From: JBBDMU01 sp040905685
GTDB taxonomy: Bacteria > Bacteroidota > Rhodothermia > Balneolales > Natronogracilivirgulaceae
Length of the DNA stretch: 64,000 nt
Assembly: GCA_040905685.1 (NCBI GenBank)
Contig: JBBDRB010000097.1
Location: 1-64,000 of the forward strand
Direction of reading: 5' to 3'
Shown here: one piece after another, positions 1 through 9,401 of the stretch
Position numbering within the stretch: the first letter of the stretch is position 1
Layout: every line of letters begins with the position of its first letter
The notes under the pieces: model-generated
Database searches by the model: none
What the model was told of the DNA's origin: nothing
What the model saw: the letters and a program-made list of their open reading frames with translations, nothing else
Position numbers and translations under genes: made by a program

Positions 1-106
1 ATACTTATTATATTAAAGCCAGGCCGGTCAACCCATAAAATGTAATTGCCCATACTTCGTAATTACCTCATACGGTTCTTTACCTGTCATCCTTAACTTA
101 CACCTG

Positions 107-2500
107 TTGAAACTTTTACCCGAAAATCTGCGCTTCAAGCTGGGCTACGAACATATCCTGAAGGCTACCCTTGCGCATATACAATCTCCCATGGGCAGGG
201 AACGCATCGAATCGCTTCACCCGGTCCATGATGCCGGGGAAATCAGCCGGCAGCTGGAAAAGACCGGCGAAGCGATGCGCATCCTGGGCCGGGGAGAATC
301 GCTGCCCGTCGAAACCCTCGGCGATATCAGGCCGGATGTAAAGAGCGCGCAGGTGAGCGGGAGCTTACTGGAACCGGCATCCTTTCTCGAGATCCTGAAG
401 GTGGCCGTTACCGCCAGGAAATTAAGATCTTTCTTTAAATCCCGTCGCGAACAATTTCCTCATCTGCATACCGTCAGCCTGAGTCTGATTCCTTTACAGG
501 AGTTAGAGGATCACATCCAAACGATACTGACAGAACGGGGAGAGGTTAAGGACACGGCCGGGGCCGCCCTGAGAGATCTTCGCCGTAAATTATCATCCAG
601 GAAACAGGATCTCCGGGAAACCCTGGCGCGGATCATCCGCCGGGCGGCTAAAGATGGAATGATGGCCGGACAGGAAGCCACCATCCGCAGCGGGCGCATG
701 GTGATACCCCTCAAGGCAGAGTTCAAGCGGAAAGTGCCCGGTTTTATCCATGACGTCTCCTCCACCGGACAAACCGTATATCTTGAACCGGTTGAGGTGT
801 TGAACATCAACAACGAGATCAGGGAACTTCAAACCGACGAATACCGTGAGATACAGGTACTGCTCCGGGCCCTGACCGATACCGTGCGCATCTACACGGA
901 TGAACTTCAGGCCAATGTACAGATTATTGGCCGGTATGACGCCTTGCAGGCAATGGCCCGGGTGTGCATTACCCTGAAGGCCACCATACCGGTTATTACG
1001 GAGAAACGGGAAATCAACCTGACCGGGGCCTACAATCCCATACTGATGCTCAATCGCCTTCAATCCCCCGACGCTCCTGAAGTGGTCCCACTCAACCTTC
1101 AACTCCGTGAGGATGAAAAAGGACTGATCATTACCGGACCGAACGCCGGAGGAAAATCCGTAGCACTTAAAACGGCCGGCCTGTGCCAGATGATGATGCA
1201 GAGCGGGTTCGCCATTCCGGTGGAGGAAGGCAGCAGCCTGCCTGTATTTGCTTCCCTGTTTGTCGATATGGGCGATGAGCAGTCTATAGAGAACGATCTC
1301 AGCACCTTTTCCTCGCGCCTGAACTGGATGAAGATGGTCCTGAATGCCGGTCCCCGTCATAGCCTGATCCTGATCGATGAAGCCGGAAGCGGGACCGACC
1401 CCGATGAAGGGACCGTCCTTTATCAGGCATTTATGGAAATCCTGATCCAAAAGGATGCGCGGGTGCTGGTGACGACCCATCATGGTGCCCTAAAGATCTT
1501 TGCCAATGAAGACCCGAACTGGGTGAACGGTTCGATGGTCTTTGACCAGGAAAATTTATCTCCAACCTACCGGTTCCAAAAAGGCATCCCCGGCAGCAGT
1601 TATGCATTTGAGATAGCCGGACGGCTGGGGGTACAATCTTCGCTGATCGAACGGTCAAGGCGGTTAATCGGGCCCTCGAAGAACATGCTCGAATCGCTGA
1701 TCGTGGACATGGAGCATAAGAGCCAGGAAATACGGAAACTGCGTGATACGCTGGAAAAGCAGAAAAAAGCGCTGGAGACGCAGCGCAGGGCATATGAAGA
1801 TAAAAATGAAACGCTGACGCGGAAGCGGAATGAGATACGTGAACAGGCCCTGGTGGAGGCCCGGCAAATCATGCAAACCGCTAACGCTAAAATTGAACAG
1901 GCTGTTCGGGCCGCCGCAGATGAAAAGACGGACAAGGGCCGGCTTAAGGAAATGCGCCGGGAGCTGGACAGATATAAAGCAGAAGTCAGCGGAAGTATCG
2001 ACCACATCAAAAAGGTAAAGAAATCCCGCAGAAGCAAAGAGCCGCCGATACCGGGCGATACGGTTAAAATGATGGATAGCGAATCGACGGGTGAATTGCT
2101 CGGGATTGCCGGTAAAAATGCTACCGTGATGATAAACGGGCTGAGGGTTAAGACCAAATACAATAACCTGATCAAGGTGATGGAAAAACAGAAGAAAAAA
2201 CCGGCAAAACAATCAGGCTACTCCGTGGTCAATGCCCCGGGTGATGGACTTATCCACAAATCAAAACCGGTGTTGAATATCCGTGGGTACCGGGGCGAGG
2301 AGGCCGTCAGGGAAGTCATGAACTTTATTGACCGGGCGGTCAGCAGCGGATTAAAGCGTGGAGAGATCATTCACGGGCATGGAGACGGCATACTTAAAAA
2401 ACTGGTCCGGGAACATCTGCGGTCGCGGAATGACATAAAATCCTTCAAGCCGGCTCCGCTGGACCAGGGCGGGGAAGGATGTACGATAGTCGAATTATAA
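107..2500 (+). CDS. mutS2: MutS2 family ATPase with Smr nuclease domain
   Basis: MutS2 proteins act in the cytoplasm on branched DNA and, in some bacteria, on collided ribosomes; which role applies here is not visible. The 797-residue length is normal. Walker A (GPNAGGKS) lies near residues 344-351 and Walker B (LILIDEAGSGTDPDEG) near 420. A charged coiled-coil stretch spans about 540-650, and a C-terminal Smr domain (about 723-797) carries the HGHGDG signature near 757. There is no N-terminal mismatch-recognition domain, as expected for MutS2 rather than MutS. The start is a TTG with no clear ribosome-binding site. It was chosen because the protein begins at the family's usual N-terminus (MKLLPENLRFKLGYE) and no ATG lies nearby. 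Confidence 0.95.
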   Translation: MKLLPENLRFKLGYEHILKATLAHIQSPMGRERIESLHPVHDAGEISRQLEKTGEAMRILGRGESLPVETLGDIRPDVKSAQVSGSLLEPASFLEILKVAVTARKLRSFFKSRREQFPHLHTVSLSLIPLQELEDHIQTILTERGEVKDTAGAALRDLRRKLSSRKQDLRETLARIIRRAAKDGMMAGQEATIRSGRMVIPLKAEFKRKVPGFIHDVSSTGQTVYLEPVEVLNINNEIRELQTDEYREIQVLLRALTDTVRIYTDELQANVQIIGRYDALQAMARVCITLKATIPVITEKREINLTGAYNPILMLNRLQSPDAPEVVPLNLQLREDEKGLIITGPNAGGKSVALKTAGLCQMMMQSGFAIPVEEGSSLPVFASLFVDMGDEQSIENDLSTFSSRLNWMKMVLNAGPRHSLILIDEAGSGTDPDEGTVLYQAFMEILIQKDARVLVTTHHGALKIFANEDPNWVNGSMVFDQENLSPTYRFQKGIPGSSYAFEIAGRLGVQSSLIERSRRLIGPSKNMLESLIVDMEHKSQEIRKLRDTLEKQKKALETQRRAYEDKNETLTRKRNEIREQALVEARQIMQTANAKIEQAVRAAADEKTDKGRLKEMRRELDRYKAEVSGSIDHIKKVKKSRRSKEPPIPGDTVKMMDSESTGELLGIAGKNATVMINGLRVKTKYNNLIKVMEKQKKKPAKQSGYSVVNAPGDGLIHKSKPVLNIRGYRGEEAVREVMNFIDRAVSSGLKRGEIIHGHGDGILKKLVREHLRSRNDIKSFKPAPLDQGGEGCTIVEL

Positions 2501-2513
2501 AATGGGGGAGATT

Positions 2514-3305
2514 ATGATAGCAGGAGCCAGGGATCTGTTAAAAAGGCCGTTCAGCAAAATACCCTTTAGAATTCGTTTCGGCATTGCTGAAGGGTTAAGC
2601 ATACTTGGCCTTTCGTCTTACGTTTTGGGCCTCTTTTTTAAAAAACCTCTTACTAAAGAAGAACTATTTATCCAAAATCTGGATCTGAAGGGAAAAACCA
2701 TATATGATCTCGGCGGATACATTGGCATACTCACCTTATATTTTGCTAAGACCGTGGGAAAAAGCGGAAGGGTCATCGTTTATGAACCTAACCCGGTAAA
2801 TTTTGAAAAAATAAAAAATAACCTTTCCCTTAATGGTTTTGATCATACCGGTTTATACCCCATTGCTCTTGGGGCGAAAAAGGGAAAAGCTAAACTTGCT
2901 TTTCGCCGGTCCGGTACCGCAACCGGCAGCCTGCAGGAACATATCAAAACGGATATCCTTAACGAAGAAAAGTCAATGGTGATCGACGTGGAAGTAGATA
3001 CACTGGATAATCAAATAAGAAATAATAGCTTAGCCAAACCAGATTTTGTTAAAATCGATGTTGAAGGAATGGAGTTAGACGTATTGCTCGGAATGCAGGA
3101 AACAATAAAAAAAGACAAACCTCAAATATACATTGAGATTCACGGAAACAGCACGGCCAGGAAAATTGATAACGCGGAGCAAGTAATCGGGTTTTTAATT
3201 AGTTATGGTTATACGGTTTTTCACGTGGAAACGGAGCAAGCGATCACCACAGACAATGCCTTCCTGGCTAAAGAAGGCCACATATGGTCACGTTACCTGG
3301 AGTAA
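2514..3305 (+). CDS. FkbM-type SAM-dependent methyltransferase
   Basis: This is a probable O-methyltransferase of the FkbM family, which often methylates sugars in glycans; the substrate is unknown. A SAM-binding motif (TIYDLGGYIG) lies near residues 62-72 and the family's KIDVEGMELD motif near 179. An ATG at 2502 is also in frame, but GGGGAG sits five bases before the ATG at 2514, so the later start (263 aa) is preferred. It follows mutS2 by 13 bases and may be co-transcribed with it. Its tail overlaps the convergent glycosyltransferase gene by 13 bases. Its position beside the polysaccharide cluster suggests a glycan substrate, which is inference. Confidence 0.85.
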   Translation: MIAGARDLLKRPFSKIPFRIRFGIAEGLSILGLSSYVLGLFFKKPLTKEELFIQNLDLKGKTIYDLGGYIGILTLYFAKTVGKSGRVIVYEPNPVNFEKIKNNLSLNGFDHTGLYPIALGAKKGKAKLAFRRSGTATGSLQEHIKTDILNEEKSMVIDVEVDTLDNQIRNNSLAKPDFVKIDVEGMELDVLLGMQETIKKDKPQIYIEIHGNSTARKIDNAEQVIGFLISYGYTVFHVETEQAITTDNAFLAKEGHIWSRYLE

Positions 3306-4483
3306 ACTTCTTCCAAAAATTTTTCCAGCTTTTTAGTCTGGGCTTTCCAGCTGTATTTTTCTTTAATGAGGTTTCGCCCGTTCGCTGACAACCCTTCTCT
3401 TAGCTTTGCATCCTTCAGCAATTCATCCGTGCAATTTATGAATTCCGTTTTATCCCGGGCCAGCAGATAATGCTCCCGATGGGTTATTTCTATGCCTTCC
3501 GCCCCCATGGGAGTTGTTACAACAGGCAACGCAGAGGCAAGGCCCTCAAGTACTTTCAGTTTAATACCGGAACCGCTCAGCAAGGGAATAACCAGCACCG
3601 TAGCCTGTTGACGATAAAATTCCACATCATCGACAAAACCTAAAAAAGCAATTCCCCCGGCATGTCTGTTGTTCTTTAGCCTCTTTGGGATCCCATCACC
3701 GGCTACCAGAAAGCGTAAGCCGGGATTTCTTTTTTTCAGGACCGGCCAGATCGTATTTATAAACCAGATCAGTCCATCTATATTGGGCTGCCAGCGCCAG
3801 TTCGATACAGCCAGCAAGCACTTTTGTTCAGTTCTCTTAAATCTTATTTCCGGCAAATCGGCTCCTGCCGGAACAACCATGCTCTTTATACCGGGAACAT
3901 CTTTTAAAAACCAGGATTCATCGCTCGCTGATATGGCAGTAACCCCATCAACCTGTTCCATGGCCTGTTTCTCGAAGCCTCTCATCAACCTTGCCTGATC
4001 CTTATAGAACATTTTGATCAGTATATTTTTGGACACCTCGCCATTTCGCGACAGAACCATATGCTCAACATTGGATTGACGCAAAATAATTTTTTTACCC
4101 GGAAAACGATCCTGAATAACGTCGATGAACCAGGCGCAATGAATGCCCTCAAGTAAAACGATGTCGACCGGTTCGGTTATCCGGCTCAGGATTTGGGCCA
4201 TTAAAGTTTTATTCATTCTGTGATAAATCGACACGGGCTGCCTGAATACGGTCGATTTAATAACAGCGGAAATCGTATAAGGTTTAAAATTTTCCGCTTC
4301 GCAATATACCTTGCAATAGGGTTTTATCATGTTCACATCCTGTACATGATTACTGGATTTGAAAGCCGCCATAATGACATTATGTCCCAATTCAGCCAAA
4401 TTCTTACTGACATGGAATATATATACGGCTCCACCGTCACGTAAAGGCGCTGGTATCCTGGGTGATATCTGCAGGATATTCAT
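3293..4483 (-). CDS. GT4-family glycosyltransferase
   Basis: This is a retaining GT-B sugar transferase, probably acting on the cytoplasmic face of the membrane to extend a surface polysaccharide; the sugar is unknown. The 396-residue protein opens with a typical GT-B N-terminal strand and glycine-rich loop (NILQISPRIPAPLRDGG). It carries the C-terminal nucleotide-sugar motif GSGIKLKVLEGLASALPVVT near residues 305-330. The ATG overlaps the stop of the upstream GT-A gene by four bases (ATGA), so translation is probably coupled. It is the last gene of the minus-strand polysaccharide operon. Confidence 0.9.
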   Translation of the reverse strand: MNILQISPRIPAPLRDGGAVYIFHVSKNLAELGHNVIMAAFKSSNHVQDVNMIKPYCKVYCEAENFKPYTISAVIKSTVFRQPVSIYHRMNKTLMAQILSRITEPVDIVLLEGIHCAWFIDVIQDRFPGKKIILRQSNVEHMVLSRNGEVSKNILIKMFYKDQARLMRGFEKQAMEQVDGVTAISASDESWFLKDVPGIKSMVVPAGADLPEIRFKRTEQKCLLAVSNWRWQPNIDGLIWFINTIWPVLKKRNPGLRFLVAGDGIPKRLKNNRHAGGIAFLGFVDDVEFYRQQATVLVIPLLSGSGIKLKVLEGLASALPVVTTPMGAEGIEITHREHYLLARDKTEFINCTDELLKDAKLREGLSANGRNLIKEKYSWKAQTKKLEKFLEEVYSR

Positions 4484-5463
4484 GACGAGGCTTTTATTTT
4501 CTTCTTCGCTTTATACCGTCTGTAAAATGGCAGTTTCTCAACGGACTCACTCCAGTCAAAGAACCCGTCGTTGATGTCATAAAACCCTCTTTGCACCTCA
4601 GGGATGTTCCCGGCTTCCACGGAAGTTAAAATACCAGCCAGCTTTTCATAAAAAAGCTCTGACCGGAACGGTGGGTGCAAGGTCCAGAGTCCGGGTCCGT
4701 TTCCCAGGTAATCTAACCGGTAGTATTTGTTATCCTGACAATATTTGCCGAGAAGTTGCTCGGGAGCCTGCACGCTGGGATTGCCCTGCCATTTGCCCAA
4801 CATGTATCGAAACATATCCGGCTTATCCAGCGAAATATCCCTCAGGATACGGATGAAACGTTCTTTTGCAATAAGGAATACGCGGGTGGTGAATTTATTT
4901 GACCTGTATGAATGCGGCAGCTTTTTATAATCCAAAGAATTTTCCCTGAATTGGTCGGGAATGCCTGGCCTGCGGGGTGGCGGACCCGACAGGGGCAGGA
5001 TGGAGGCTATCCTGTCATCCTGTTCGTATACGTTGATCGCATCCGAACACCAGCTTTGCAGTCCGCCTCCCAGAATCATATCTGAATCCAGATGAAGCAC
5101 ATAGTCACATGCACAGGCTTCGATGCCATAGAAATAACTGTAAAAAGGCCCGCCGCGGTAATCCTTAACGGGTAATTTATTTTTATTCCATAAATTACCC
5201 GCAACACGGGTTTGTGCATTCGGGCTGTAATCAACAAATTCAATCCTGACTTTCCATTGTCTTTGAATTTTTTCCAGCACTTTTTTGAAATTCACGATGG
5301 CTTCATCTTGAAAATGAAACCTTCCTTTGCCTGCCTGGATATCTGCAACGATAAGAATCTCCTGAACCTGGTTTCCCAGGATCCTGATCTGGTGAGAAAC
5401 CATAGCCTCTAAAAAAGGCAAGTCTGTGGGAGCAGCACTTATTTGCAGCGTAACCGAACCCAT
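4480..5463 (-). CDS. GT-A fold glycosyltransferase, GT2-like
   Basis: This is a predicted nucleotide-sugar glycosyltransferase of 327 residues. The clearest mark is a DxD-type metal and nucleotide site (YVLHLDSDMILGGG) near residue 125. It follows an N-terminal Rossmann-like half beginning SVTLQISAAPTDLPFLEAMV. The protein is soluble with no membrane helix. It lies between the flippase and the terminal GT4 gene on the same strand. An AGGAG is present upstream but about 14 bases from the ATG, and no closer site was seen. The exact family assignment is weaker than for the GT4 neighbours. Confidence 0.75.
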   Translation of the reverse strand: MGSVTLQISAAPTDLPFLEAMVSHQIRILGNQVQEILIVADIQAGKGRFHFQDEAIVNFKKVLEKIQRQWKVRIEFVDYSPNAQTRVAGNLWNKNKLPVKDYRGGPFYSYFYGIEACACDYVLHLDSDMILGGGLQSWCSDAINVYEQDDRIASILPLSGPPPRRPGIPDQFRENSLDYKKLPHSYRSNKFTTRVFLIAKERFIRILRDISLDKPDMFRYMLGKWQGNPSVQAPEQLLGKYCQDNKYYRLDYLGNGPGLWTLHPPFRSELFYEKLAGILTSVEAGNIPEVQRGFYDINDGFFDWSESVEKLPFYRRYKAKKKIKASS

Positions 5464-5471
5464 ATGGTTAA

Positions 5472-5582
5472 CTATTTCTCCTCTCTCTGATGAATCTGTT
5501 TTGCCAACAAATCAAGATACTGTTTCTTCATCTTATATTCTATGATAACCAACCGGTGTAAACCCTGGTAACGATCAACCAT
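5472..5582 (-). CDS. Small ORF (36 aa) coupled to the flippase gene
   Basis: This short reading frame fills the gap between the flippase and GT-A genes. Its ATG lies inside the last codons of the flippase, overlapping that gene by eight bases. GGGAGG stands six bases before the ATG, one of the best ribosome-binding sites in the cluster. The product begins MVDRYQGLHRLVIIEYK and ends in a charged stretch (HQREEK), and is predicted helical and amphipathic. No family is recognised. It could be a real small protein, a device for re-initiating ribosomes onto the next gene, or a decayed remnant. Confidence 0.5.
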   Translation of the reverse strand: MVDRYQGLHRLVIIEYKMKKQYLDLLAKQIHQREEK

Positions 5583-6864
5583 AGGTATCCTCCCGGTCTT
5601 TTATAATGCGATAAAGAATGATATTATACACAATGATCTGAATTATGTGGGAGACGACCATGAGAATAATCCCCAGGTATATATCATCTCGTAAAAAACC
5701 GATGTAAAGCGAAAGGGGTCGGTATATCAGGGATGAGGCTCCGAACCAGGGTGACAAATCCTGTCTTTTATAGACGATATAACCCATGCTGGTAGGTGTA
5801 CTGATGAACTCAGCGAGCACCATGGGCGTCAGATAGGCGGCCATAACGCCCGCTTCGTACCACTGCGGACCCAGCATAAACTGAAACAGGGAACCGCCCC
5901 AAAAAAAAATGATGAGGGTTGGCGGCAAGCCAATGACTGTCAGAATCACCCACATCTTTACCATCAAATGTCTGGATTCGATTTGTTGATTGTAGTTCTC
6001 GGATATTTTTCGATAAAACACCCGGGTTATAGCCTGACCTAAAAAAGCCATTGGAATTTTTAATACCCGGGTCGCTATGGCAAAAAAACCAACGAAGGCG
6101 GCTTCAAACAGGTTGGTAATGATCAGAATCGGAGACTCTTCGGCCATTCGTGTAAGCAGGGCCGAACCCATTGTAAATTTGGGAAAGTTTTTATGGGTCG
6201 AGGCCTGCTTTTTTATTTCCTCAGTATGAATGGAATTCCAGTCAAATACTTTGTTTGTTATAGATTTCCACCCATAATATGTGGCTCCGCATATCCGGCC
6301 TGCAAGATCTCCGATTATCAGACCGCCCGCTCCCAAGCCCAACAGACCCAAAACCACTTGTATGGATGTTGAGGAACCGGAATGGAACATCTTACCATAT
6401 GATAATCGTTTGTAATCAGCCAAACGGTTCAGCCAATTGTAAAAAATTTCAAATAAGATGAGAGCAAAAATAGAGGCCGGCATTAGATAGAGCCAGAAAG
6501 CGAGATCCGGATTGTTAAGCAGGTTCGCAATTTGGGTATTGAACAGAAAAAAAATGATTATCCAGACCAAAAATGTGCCGGTTGCCATCAGCAGGGCCAG
6601 GCTTAGCAGGTTAATGGCATTACGGTTATGCGGCGGTACAACAACCGCTATTTCATATTTTCCTGCAGCCGGTATGACCGCAACTGCACTGATGGATATA
6701 AACAATGCCAGCAGGCCAAATTCCGGGGGAGTATATAACCTGGTGAGCAAGGGCGTTAACAGCAAAGGGACGGCCTGCGCAGCCGCTGTACCGAAGCTAA
6801 GGATGACCACCTGTCCTGTAAAAGTCTTATCGGAAAGTATTTTTTTTTTAAGCCCGGTCAGCAT
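5575..6864 (-). CDS. Wzx-like polysaccharide flippase
   Basis: This is a polytopic inner-membrane protein of the polysaccharide transporter family (429 aa), predicted to flip lipid-linked oligosaccharide units to the periplasmic side. The N-terminus (TGQVVILSFGTAAAQAVPLLLTPLLTRLYTP family pattern, split here by the opening helix) and about twelve hydrophobic segments are typical. It sits with a Wzy-like polymerase and three glycosyltransferases, which supports the Wzx/Wzy route. Two homopolymers lie inside it: ten A at codons 6-9 (6840-6849) and nine T in the distal part (5901-5909). A slip in either would shift the frame. Confidence 0.88.
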   Translation of the reverse strand: MLTGLKKKILSDKTFTGQVVILSFGTAAAQAVPLLLTPLLTRLYTPPEFGLLALFISISAVAVIPAAGKYEIAVVVPPHNRNAINLLSLALLMATGTFLVWIIIFFLFNTQIANLLNNPDLAFWLYLMPASIFALILFEIFYNWLNRLADYKRLSYGKMFHSGSSTSIQVVLGLLGLGAGGLIIGDLAGRICGATYYGWKSITNKVFDWNSIHTEEIKKQASTHKNFPKFTMGSALLTRMAEESPILIITNLFEAAFVGFFAIATRVLKIPMAFLGQAITRVFYRKISENYNQQIESRHLMVKMWVILTVIGLPPTLIIFFWGGSLFQFMLGPQWYEAGVMAAYLTPMVLAEFISTPTSMGYIVYKRQDLSPWFGASSLIYRPLSLYIGFLRDDIYLGIILMVVSHIIQIIVYNIILYRIIKDREDTYG

Positions 6865-6892
6865 CTATGCCTTCATGTTGAGTATAACCCGG

Positions 6893-8077
6893 TCATCGGA
6901 TGACTTCATGGTAATGACGGATTAAATGATCCCTGATTTGAGACTGGTCGAATCGTTTTAGTACATTTTCCCGAATAGCTGACGGATTGATTTTTTTTTT
7001 CATGACCTTATTTATAGCCCGTCCAAGCTCCACCGGTGAATCCACATCAACCAATAAGCCGACTCCTTCGTTTATAATATCCCCGGGTCCGCCGCAATCC
7101 GTCGATACCACAGGCAAGCCTGTTGAAGCGGCCTCGACCAGGGATAAACCAAACCCTTCGTAGCGGCTCGGCAGAACGAATAAATCAGAGGCCTGATAGT
7201 ATTTAACAAGCTCCTCGCGGGAAACCGCATCATGGAACTGAACATTCTTCAATTTATACCTGTCGATCATTTCAAGCAGGGATTGATAATAGGCATGTAT
7301 GATTACCCGGCCTATGATGTGAAAATTGAATTGGCGGAGCTCCTCATTTTCTATTATAGCGCGCAGCAGAACATCCAGTCCCTTTTCCCTGGCTATATTA
7401 GCCACAGTCAATACGTGTCGCTTATCCTGTTCCCATAACAGGGATTCTTTATGGTTTGCCTTTATTCCGGCAAGGGGGAAAGCCTGGCCATCAATGCTGT
7501 TATGCATGATATGAACTTTAGAGGCCAGCTGTGGAAATTGCCTCCCTATATCGGTTTTCAACTGGGTTCCAACCACAAAAATTTTCCGGGTCTGTTCCAG
7601 GCATGGCAGCAGATACTGCATGATATCATGCCGGTGCCTGACTTCATACCATAAATATCCGTGAATGGTAAGTACGGTAGGGATGTTTTTTGACTCAAAC
7701 AACGGGATGAGGAATGCGTCAGGGTAAGACCAGTTAACATGTATGATATCAAAATCACCCCTTTTTATTACTTTATTAAAGGCCCGGCAAATCGAACGGC
7801 TTGCGAAACCATGCGCTTTTCTACGAGGCAGGGAGACATAGGGTACACGACAGGCAAAGTCGGGGTCAAGCAGGGCCGAACGGCTGTTAACCCATCGCCT
7901 GGTCAATGGAACGGCTTGTACGGTCGGGATAAATATCCGGATGTCCAGGTGGGATTTTAGCAGATGAAACATATCCCTGATGAACGTTCCCTGATAAGGT
8001 TGAGCCTTGCAGGGATACAAATGAGAAATTATTCCCAGCTTGATTAGGTTTTGGTTGACCTCTTTCGATTCATGCAT
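6893..8077 (-). CDS. GT4-family glycosyltransferase
   Basis: This 394-residue GT-B glycosyltransferase is predicted to add a sugar to the lipid-linked repeat unit; donor and acceptor are unknown. It shows the N-terminal loop (GIISHLYPCKAQPYQGTFIR) and the diagnostic GT4 C-terminal motif EGFGLSLVEAASTGLPVVST near residues 300-320, with the paired glutamates of the EX7E motif. It precedes the flippase by 28 bases on the same strand. A run of ten A (6991-7000) encodes a Lys-Lys-Lys stretch near the C-terminus and makes the gene prone to slippage. Confidence 0.9.
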   Translation of the reverse strand: MHESKEVNQNLIKLGIISHLYPCKAQPYQGTFIRDMFHLLKSHLDIRIFIPTVQAVPLTRRWVNSRSALLDPDFACRVPYVSLPRRKAHGFASRSICRAFNKVIKRGDFDIIHVNWSYPDAFLIPLFESKNIPTVLTIHGYLWYEVRHRHDIMQYLLPCLEQTRKIFVVGTQLKTDIGRQFPQLASKVHIMHNSIDGQAFPLAGIKANHKESLLWEQDKRHVLTVANIAREKGLDVLLRAIIENEELRQFNFHIIGRVIIHAYYQSLLEMIDRYKLKNVQFHDAVSREELVKYYQASDLFVLPSRYEGFGLSLVEAASTGLPVVSTDCGGPGDIINEGVGLLVDVDSPVELGRAINKVMKKKINPSAIRENVLKRFDQSQIRDHLIRHYHEVIR

Positions 8078-8097
8078 TGATCGCTACCCTTCATAAA

Positions 8098-9351
8098 CTA
8101 TTGAATACTGTACAATACATCTTTGCCTGAAATATAATCCGACAGGTATAGCACAACCAACCAGAAAACAATCGTGGTTAAATTGGACAAATAAAAACCG
8201 TAAAAGGACATAATCAGGGAAAAGCTCATGACCAGGACGAATCCCAGACGGATGAAAGAAAATTTCTGCATGTACTTATAAACAGCATAACGGGTACCTG
8301 CACCCCATAGGCCGGAAAGGAACAGCGTACCGGTAATGCCAAAATCCCCGTAAAACGTTTGCACAAAGGTGTAGGTGTTTATCGCCTGCGTTGAAGAGAT
8401 CACAACAAATGGCTGGTGTACAGAATGAACACTGCCGGGATTCCAGATATTAAGACGGGCCAGCCAGGTTATAATGGTCCGGAATGTTTGTTGTCCGTAG
8501 TATAATGCTGTATCCTCGAACAGAAAAACATCAAATGCAGCTATGTTCCCCGCAAAATAAACATACAGGGTTTCAAAGAAAGCATCCTGAAAATCACCCC
8601 ACATGGCATTTCTGGCACTAAAAATGAAATAGGAAAAGCTAAGGGTAAAGGCCAGAACAGCCACTGAGGTTACAAATAATCTTATTAACAGTTTTTTAGT
8701 TCGTTCCCTTCGGTAAAAAAAACTGGTGAACAAAAAAGCCAGCCACCAAAAGGTAATGCTGTTGACGAATACGTACCTGGAAAAATAAAGAATGGCCGGG
8801 ATCAGGGCAGCAACAAGCGGAAGCAAACCCATGTATTTTTTCCAGGTGGTTCCGGTAATTAAAATGCCCCCGAGGATGCTACCAACGAAGCCGACGGACA
8901 TCATATAGTTGCCTAACCGGTAGGCTAATGGAGGAGCGACTAAAGGATTCTGCTGTATGCCGGTGATGGTGTTACGGACTTCAAGCGGACTGGAAACATA
9001 TTTTTCCACACCGCCTACCATCCCCGCGATCTGTGTTAGACAGATTACCGCGCCGGTACAGCTCATGAAGAATAAAAATAACACCAGATTCGCCAGCCTC
9101 TTTTCATTGAGGACTAGCGCCGGGGTGTTTACTTCCGCTTTTTTAAACAAATCCAAACGGCTGTCAATAAGATAGACCGACATTAATATATACCCTCCGG
9201 CCACGGCGGCTATCCCCGAGTAAAGCAAAATCCAGGTTTGCATGGAAACGGGGCGTATATTAAATAAGCCAAGGCTATACAGCCCTATGCATAAAGCCCA
9301 TATACCCATAAAGACCAGTAACGGAAACTGCCTGTAAAAGAAAAGCGCCAT
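8098..9351 (-). CDS. Wzy-like O-antigen/oligosaccharide polymerase
   Basis: This polytopic membrane protein (417 aa) has about ten to twelve hydrophobic helices and a large polar loop near residues 250-320, the layout of Wzy polymerases and O-antigen polymerase-like proteins. It would join repeat units on the periplasmic face after flipping. Sequence identity in this family is low, so the call rests on topology, length and the neighbouring flippase and transferases. It is the first gene of the minus-strand polysaccharide cluster and is 20 bases from the next gene. An O-antigen ligase is the main alternative. Confidence 0.72.
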   Translation of the reverse strand: MALFFYRQFPLLVFMGIWALCIGLYSLGLFNIRPVSMQTWILLYSGIAAVAGGYILMSVYLIDSRLDLFKKAEVNTPALVLNEKRLANLVLFLFFMSCTGAVICLTQIAGMVGGVEKYVSSPLEVRNTITGIQQNPLVAPPLAYRLGNYMMSVGFVGSILGGILITGTTWKKYMGLLPLVAALIPAILYFSRYVFVNSITFWWLAFLFTSFFYRRERTKKLLIRLFVTSVAVLAFTLSFSYFIFSARNAMWGDFQDAFFETLYVYFAGNIAAFDVFLFEDTALYYGQQTFRTIITWLARLNIWNPGSVHSVHQPFVVISSTQAINTYTFVQTFYGDFGITGTLFLSGLWGAGTRYAVYKYMQKFSFIRLGFVLVMSFSLIMSFYGFYLSNLTTIVFWLVVLYLSDYISGKDVLYSIQ

Positions 9352-9401
9352 AAGGTATCTCTTGCGGTAAATTTACAACCTGCTGTTCCGGTAGCCGGCG
9401 A

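Noticed and set aside
593..1483. A 296-codon open frame on the minus strand inside mutS2
   Set aside because: It is the complement of highly conserved MutS2 motifs, shows no domain of its own and arises from codon bias. The same holds for the other long shadow frames in ftsK, yifB and the 24.7-29.7 kb genes.
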